From an uncultured Collinsella sp. (GTDB lineage Bacteria; Actinomycetota; Coriobacteriia; Coriobacteriales; Coriobacteriaceae): a stretch of DNA of 9,294 nt. The stretch is taken from positions 1 through 9,294 of the forward strand of contig CABSBA010000051.1 in the NCBI GenBank assembly GCA_902475825.1, given 5' to 3'. The stretch's first letter is position 1, and every line of letters begins with the position of its first letter. Below are positions 6,397 through 9,294 of this stretch, piece after piece. Position numbers and translations under genes: made by a program. Below the pieces are notes generated by a model. It worked only from the letters and a program-made list of their open reading frames with translations. It was not told where the DNA came from and made no database searches.

Positions 6397-6972
6397 TTAG
6401 TTGAGCTTCAGGGCCTTCTGGATGGGCAGGTAGAGGGCGCCGACCAGAATGGCGTTAAATACGGCGGTCATGGCGACGACGGGTAGCATGGCTGCGGCGA
6501 GCTCGCCCACCACGCCGAGCATGGCCATCTTGATGACCATGAAGATAACGCCGGAGACAAAGGTGGTCACGAATGTTGCGACGATGGCGATGCCAGGCTT
6601 AACCTGGCCGTCCTTGGCGGCGGCGTTGACAATGACGGCCATGAGCATAGCGGCGATGCCCTCGGCGGCAAAATCGACAAACGGCGAGGTGGTGGTGATC
6701 TGGATCACGGCCGCTGAGATGAGGCCAATGACGAGTGCTTGGCCAATGTTGGGACGAACGACCAGGATGGTGAGGCAGAAGGCCGAGATGATGAACTCGG
6801 GACTGATCATACCGCCCGAGATGCCCGAGATTGCCTTGCCGACGGTGAAGTTGAGGATGAAGCCTGCGGCAAGCAGAATGGCGAGCAGGACAAGGGCGTG
6901 GATATCGAGTTTGCCGCGGTCGGCGGTCTGGACGGTGCGGGGCTGGGCTGTGGCGGTGGTGTTCTGAGACAT
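6397..6972 (-). CDS. ECF transporter S component, probably tryptophan-specific
   Basis: Substrate-binding integral membrane subunit of the ECF importer, 191 aa, the usual S-component size. A polar N-terminal tail of about 22 residues is followed by hydrophobic helices at about 25-44, 58-73, 76-94, 99-118, 126-147 and 160-182. That is the six-helix pattern of the family. The stretch LVLLAILLAAGFILNF (28-42), the SGGMISPEFI segment (52-61) and TTTSPF (93-98) recall TrpP-like S components, but the match is from memory and weak alone. The substrate call rests mainly on the Trp-Trp-Trp leader peptide and terminator upstream. The ATG at 6972 has GAAAGGA 8 nt upstream. An in-frame ATG at 7089 would run through the attenuator hairpin and encode a low-complexity tail, so it is rejected. 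The gene is first of the structural genes in the operon with fused EcfA and EcfT. Confidence 0.82.
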   Translation of the reverse strand: MSQNTTATAQPRTVQTADRGKLDIHALVLLAILLAAGFILNFTVGKAISGISGGMISPEFIISAFCLTILVVRPNIGQALVIGLISAAVIQITTTSPFVDFAAEGIAAMLMAVIVNAAAKDGQVKPGIAIVATFVTTFVSGVIFMVIKMAMLGVVGELAAAMLPVVAMTAVFNAILVGALYLPIQKALKLN

Positions 6973-7018
6973 GGTAAAAGTCCTTTCAAAAAGGGGAGTG
7001 TAAGAGAAAAACGGAGGC

Positions 7019-7148
7019 GCGTGATGCGAATGCGATCGGGCTCGAGATAGAAAAAGGCCCCCGGTCGAAACCGGAGGCCTTCCAATCACCTAGAGCGCAA
7101 AAACAGGCGTGTGGGACTCACTGTCGACCGATCGTATTCGCATCACGC
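7019..7148 (-). repeat. 21-bp long-range inverted repeat bracketing the attenuator
   Basis: The segment 7148-7128, which begins at the last base of the third Trp codon, is complementary to 7039-7019 at 20 of 21 positions; the only mismatch is A7135 against C7032. The terminator hairpin (7080-7051) lies inside the loop. The helix could form only in transcripts that have passed the terminator. UCCG and then UUUUU follow the second arm. Confidence 0.65.
7051..7080 (-). terminator. Attenuator terminator of the trp-type leader
   Basis: In the minus-strand RNA, AGGCCUCCGGU (7080-7070) pairs at all 11 positions (one U-G wobble) with ACCGGGGGCCU (7065-7055) around a UUCG tetraloop, followed by UUUUU (7055-7051). 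It sits 37 nt after the leader stop codon and 78 nt before the S-component start. The competing strand UCGGUCGA (7131-7124) is complementary to UCGACCGG (7068-7061), which is the loop and 3' arm, and could act as antiterminator. Confidence 0.88.
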
Positions 7149-7186
7149 CACCACCAGTTGTTGAGGGACTTCATCGTGTTCATCAT
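7118..7186 (-). CDS. Tryptophan leader peptide (22 aa) for transcription attenuation
   Basis: A 22-codon reading frame starts at ATG 7186 (a second ATG follows at once) with AAGGAG 8 nt upstream, and ends with TGA at 7120-7118. Residues 9-14 read N-N-W-W-W-R, with Trp codons at 7156-7148. Three consecutive Trp codons in so short a frame, with a good ribosome site and followed by a strong intrinsic terminator, are the signature of ribosome-mediated trp attenuation. A ribosome halted at the Trp codons when charged tRNA-Trp is low would leave 7131-7124 free to pair with the terminator loop. A ribosome at the stop codon would cover that strand and let the terminator form. The peptide itself probably has no function. 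It is too small and too codon-biased to be a normal protein, and it sits directly upstream of an ECF importer operon rather than trp biosynthesis genes. Confidence 0.85.
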   Translation of the reverse strand: MMNTMKSLNNWWWRDANTIGRQ

Positions 7187-7236
7187 CTTGGTGGCTCCTT
7201 TCGTGATGCCGTAGCGCGGTCGCACCTAGTTGCTGT

Positions 7237-7255
7237 TGTGCTGCACTATAGCACA
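7237..7255 (-). promoter_or_regulatory. Extended -10 promoter of the ECF operon with overlapping inverted repeat
   Basis: On the minus strand TGC directly precedes TATAGT (7250-7245), a good extended -10 box, so a start near 7238 is expected, about 50 nt before the leader ATG. No clear -35 box is seen. The -10 lies inside an inverted repeat, TGTGCT (7255-7250) and AGCACA (7242-7237) 7 bp apart, which could be an operator. Confidence 0.55.
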
Positions 7256-7271
7256 GCGAAGTGTGTGCGGG

Positions 7272-7294
7272 GAAATCTTTTTTGAAAAGATTTC
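7272..7294. repeat. 10-bp perfect inverted repeat upstream of the ECF promoter
   Basis: GAAATCTTTT (7272-7281) and AAAAGATTTC (7285-7294) are exact complements around a 3-nt loop, 22 bp upstream of the -10 box. It could be an A/T-rich hairpin at the end of the dipeptidase transcript or an operator for the ECF promoter. Confidence 0.55.
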
Positions 7295-7329
7295 GGCGAC
7301 GTTTCCCGCCGGTCGAATGGGCGGCTGGG

Positions 7330-7358
7330 CGGGCGGGCGACCTTGGCCATCCCGCCCG
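7330..7358 (-). terminator. GC-rich hairpin after the C69 dipeptidase gene
   Basis: CGGGCGGG (7358-7351 on the minus strand) pairs perfectly with CCCGCCCG (7337-7330) around a 13-nt loop, 20 bp after the stop codon. No U tract follows, so its efficiency as a terminator is doubtful. It probably protects the 3' end or acts with the A/T hairpin at 7272-7294. Confidence 0.45.
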
Positions 7359-7378
7359 TCTCTTGGAACGCAAGGGTC

Positions 7379-9178
7379 TTAGGCCTTCTTGCGACGATAG
7401 AGCACGAAGCCGCAGACACCGATGACGACGACGGCGCCAACGGCCATGGCGGCCATGTTGTTGCCCTCGGACTTCTCCTCGGTGGCCTCTTCCTCAGCCT
7501 CGGGCTCGGCAACGTCCTCATCGGAGAGGGCCTCGTCGGCATAGGTGATGGACTCGACCAGGCAGTCGTTGTCGGCATCGTAGTCACTCGGGATGAACTC
7601 CTCGGAGAAGTCGCCCTCCTTGAGGTAGTCGCGCATCTCCTCGAGCATGGCCTTGCACTTGACGTAGGTGTTCTTGGTCGCTGCCTTGCCGGCCTTGTTG
7701 GCCAGGGCGGTGCGGGCCTCGGTGCCCTCGGCGGCCTGCATGGCCTCGTCGACGGTCAGGTTCTGCTCAATGAGCTCCTTCTGCAGGGCGTCGAGATAGG
7801 CGCGGACGCCGGTAGCGCAGTTGTCGCGGTTCTCATAGGCGAGTGTGTTGATGTCCATGAGAACGTAGTTGATGGAGTTCTTGGGCTCCTCGTTGTTCAC
7901 GACGTCTTCCTCTTCACAGTGATCGAAGGAGACGTCCTGATCGCTGAAGTAGGGGCTGACCTCGGTGAGCAGTGCGGAATAGAGGGGGATAGCGACGGAG
8001 AACTCGGCGTTGGAGAGCATCTCCCACTGGATGGTCGCGATCTCGGGGTCCATGCCGTGACGGATCTGGAAGGTGTGGATCTCGGTGTTGCGGTTGGAGC
8101 CGATGGCATAGGCGCCGTCGGTGTTGGCGTTGAGGCCGGCGACATTCTCGCCGCGAGCGGCGAAGGAACGAATCATCTCAAAGGTGTTCCAGTCGGACTT
8201 GCCGGGCTGGAAGAACAGCGGCTGCATCTCGTGGACCAGGGCGCCGGTCGTCGCACGAGCGTCTTCGCGCTCGTCCTTGACGATCTCATAGTCGGTGCCC
8301 TCAGCAAGCGGAGCCATGAAGTAATCGCGGCCCTGGACATAGCGCGACCACTGGTGCATACCGGCCTCGCTAATCTCCTCGCCGTAGGTCTTGGCGACGT
8401 CGAACTTGCCGTCGGTGTACTCGGCAAAGCCCTTCTCCTTAGGCATGGACTCGATGCCCTCGGAGTGGAGGCAGTTCTCGGTGTCGTCGAGGTCGACGTC
8501 ATAGGTGAGGTTGCCGATGTTGGGGTTGAGCGAGGCGATGTCGTCGGTGAGCCTCATGGCAATCCACTGATGGCCAGAGAGTGCGGCAAACAACCAGGTC
8601 TCGTTGTTGTCGGCAATGATGATCTGGTCGTTGGAGCAGACGCCCTGCTCGTCAATCAGGCTGCCGAGGAGCTCGACACCCTCGCGGGCCGTGGCGCTCT
8701 CGCCCAGAATGACGCTGGCGTAGTTGTACTCGCCGATGCCGGTCTCCTCGGTGACGGGGTCGGCTTCCTCTGCCTTCTCGTTATAGGAGGTGCTCAGCGT
8801 GGCAGAGCAGGAAACGCCCTTCTCGTTGATGCCTGCCTCGGAATATGCGTCGTAGCGATCTTCCCACTGCGAGGGGTTGTCGCGAACGAAGGTGTAGCGG
8901 TAGGTTGCGCCCTTGGACTTGTATTCAAAGCCGGACTCGAGCGAGGTGTACTTGCTGCCGTCCTTGTGTGCGGGCTCGATGCCAAAGTGCTTGATGTAGC
9001 GCGGGCCGAAGTCCTCGGAACGGCCGTAGTACGTGTTGCCGTCTGCCGTGAGCTGGCTGCCCATGTAGATCTGGGTGCAAGCGAGCGCCGAAGTCGGCAT
9101 GGCCATAATGGCCGCTGCTCCAAATGCAAGGCCGCAGCCGAGCTTCTTGAGCGTGTTGACAGGATGAGTAAACCTCAT
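7379..9178 (-). CDS. Exported, membrane-anchored C69-family dipeptidase
   Basis: Ntn-hydrolase of peptidase family C69 (PepD-like), 599 aa, predicted to cleave dipeptides outside the cell. Residues 1-33 are a signal peptide ending Ala-Leu-Ala, cut just before Cys34 in ACTQIYMGSQLTADG. Family C69 uses an N-terminal Cys as nucleophile, so export and activation appear to be one step. Other family motifs are YYGRSEDF (51-57, Arg53 and Asp56), NETWLFAALSGHQWIAMRL (192-210) and DDIASLNPN (212-220). The C-terminal third is helical and increasingly acidic. A Glu/Ala-rich linker (about 552-573) is followed by a membrane helix (575-594) and the positive tail YRRKKA. The ATG at 9178 has GGGAGGGA a few bases upstream; an ATG at 9238 would add 20 residues ahead of the signal peptide. 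Substrates are unknown. The gene lies upstream of the Trp-type ECF operon on the same strand. Confidence 0.9.
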   Translation of the reverse strand: MRFTHPVNTLKKLGCGLAFGAAAIMAMPTSALACTQIYMGSQLTADGNTYYGRSEDFGPRYIKHFGIEPAHKDGSKYTSLESGFEYKSKGATYRYTFVRDNPSQWEDRYDAYSEAGINEKGVSCSATLSTSYNEKAEEADPVTEETGIGEYNYASVILGESATAREGVELLGSLIDEQGVCSNDQIIIADNNETWLFAALSGHQWIAMRLTDDIASLNPNIGNLTYDVDLDDTENCLHSEGIESMPKEKGFAEYTDGKFDVAKTYGEEISEAGMHQWSRYVQGRDYFMAPLAEGTDYEIVKDEREDARATTGALVHEMQPLFFQPGKSDWNTFEMIRSFAARGENVAGLNANTDGAYAIGSNRNTEIHTFQIRHGMDPEIATIQWEMLSNAEFSVAIPLYSALLTEVSPYFSDQDVSFDHCEEEDVVNNEEPKNSINYVLMDINTLAYENRDNCATGVRAYLDALQKELIEQNLTVDEAMQAAEGTEARTALANKAGKAATKNTYVKCKAMLEEMRDYLKEGDFSEEFIPSDYDADNDCLVESITYADEALSDEDVAEPEAEEEATEEKSEGNNMAAMAVGAVVVIGVCGFVLYRRKKA

Positions 9179-9294
9179 GATCCCTCCCAACTGTTGAAAC
9201 CCCGCGGAACCGTGCAGGATTTCAGCTAATAAATACATCTATTAGCCTATCGGAAGTCTAAAGAGTATTCACTAGATTCGATGAACTACTCGAT
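9179..9294 (-). promoter_or_regulatory. Upstream region of the C69 dipeptidase gene
   Basis: This A/T-rich 116-bp stretch should hold the dipeptidase promoter. An inverted repeat, CTAATA (9226-9231) and TATTAG (9240-9245), is visible. TAGACT on the minus strand (9261-9256) is a weak -35 candidate and TATTTA (9236-9231) a weak -10, 19 bp apart. Nothing decisive is seen. Confidence 0.3.

Noticed and set aside
6973..7089. N-terminal extension of the S component from an ATG at 7089
   Set aside because: It would run through the attenuator terminator and give a non-hydrophobic tail without family character. The ATG at 6972 has a good ribosome site.
7051..7250. T-box riboswitch as the tryptophan sensor
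   Set aside because: The leader RNA before the terminator is only about 160 nt, no T-box core such as UGGNACC was found, and a translated Trp-rich frame explains the region better.
7143..7373. A 76-codon minus-strand frame overlapping the leader region
   Set aside because: It is in another frame from the Trp leader, has no ribosome site, and is Arg/His-rich shadow sequence across the promoter.
7343..9229. A 628-codon open frame on the plus strand opposite the C69 dipeptidase
   Set aside because: It spans the antisense of the dipeptidase gene, is a monotonous Val/Leu/Gly/Asp sequence, and matches no fold. The sense strand has every family motif.

Overview
The window looks like chromosome of a high-GC, Gram-positive gut actinobacterium of the Coriobacteriia, most likely Collinsella or a close relative. 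This rests on the GC- and codon-rich style, a secreted coiled-coil wall hydrolase, an ECF transporter with a fused double ATPase, a C69 dipeptidase with a C-terminal membrane anchor, and a D-aspartate ligase/racemase pair. The genus is inference; no rRNA or marker gene is present. There are seven protein genes, one tiny leader-peptide gene, and several strong palindromes. No tRNA, rRNA, CRISPR array or complete mobile element was seen.

Layout. Positions 1-23 are a perfect palindromic terminator. 34-1167 (-) encodes a secreted PcsB-like coiled-coil protein with a C-terminal lysozyme-like domain. 1168-1481 is a divergent intergenic region dense in short palindromes. 1482-2738 and 2823-3569 (+) form a two-gene unit: an ATP-grasp ligase resembling D-aspartate ligases, then an Asp/Glu racemase. 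Together they could make D-Asp and attach it to the peptidoglycan precursor as a cross-bridge. Hairpins at 3576-3610 and 3629-3662 end this unit and face the convergent transporter operon.

The minus-strand operon runs from a promoter near 7250 to 3694. It starts with a 22-codon leader peptide carrying three consecutive Trp codons (7186-7118). Next comes an intrinsic terminator (7080-7051), then an ECF S component (6972-6397), a 212-bp gap holding a 44-bp near-perfect palindrome and a second large imperfect inverted repeat, a fused two-domain EcfA ATPase (6184-4433), and an overlapping EcfT (4440-3694). The leader and terminator have the architecture of ribosome-mediated tryptophan attenuation. 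That predicts the substrate, tryptophan or a tryptophan-related compound, of a transporter whose specificity could not be read from the S component alone. This is the most interesting system in the window.

Upstream, 9178-7379 (-) encodes an exported C69-family dipeptidase whose predicted nucleophile Cys34 becomes N-terminal on signal-peptide cleavage, and which is held to the membrane by a C-terminal helix. Its products could in principle feed amino acid importers such as the neighbouring one, but two hairpins lie between the genes and co-transcription is not implied.
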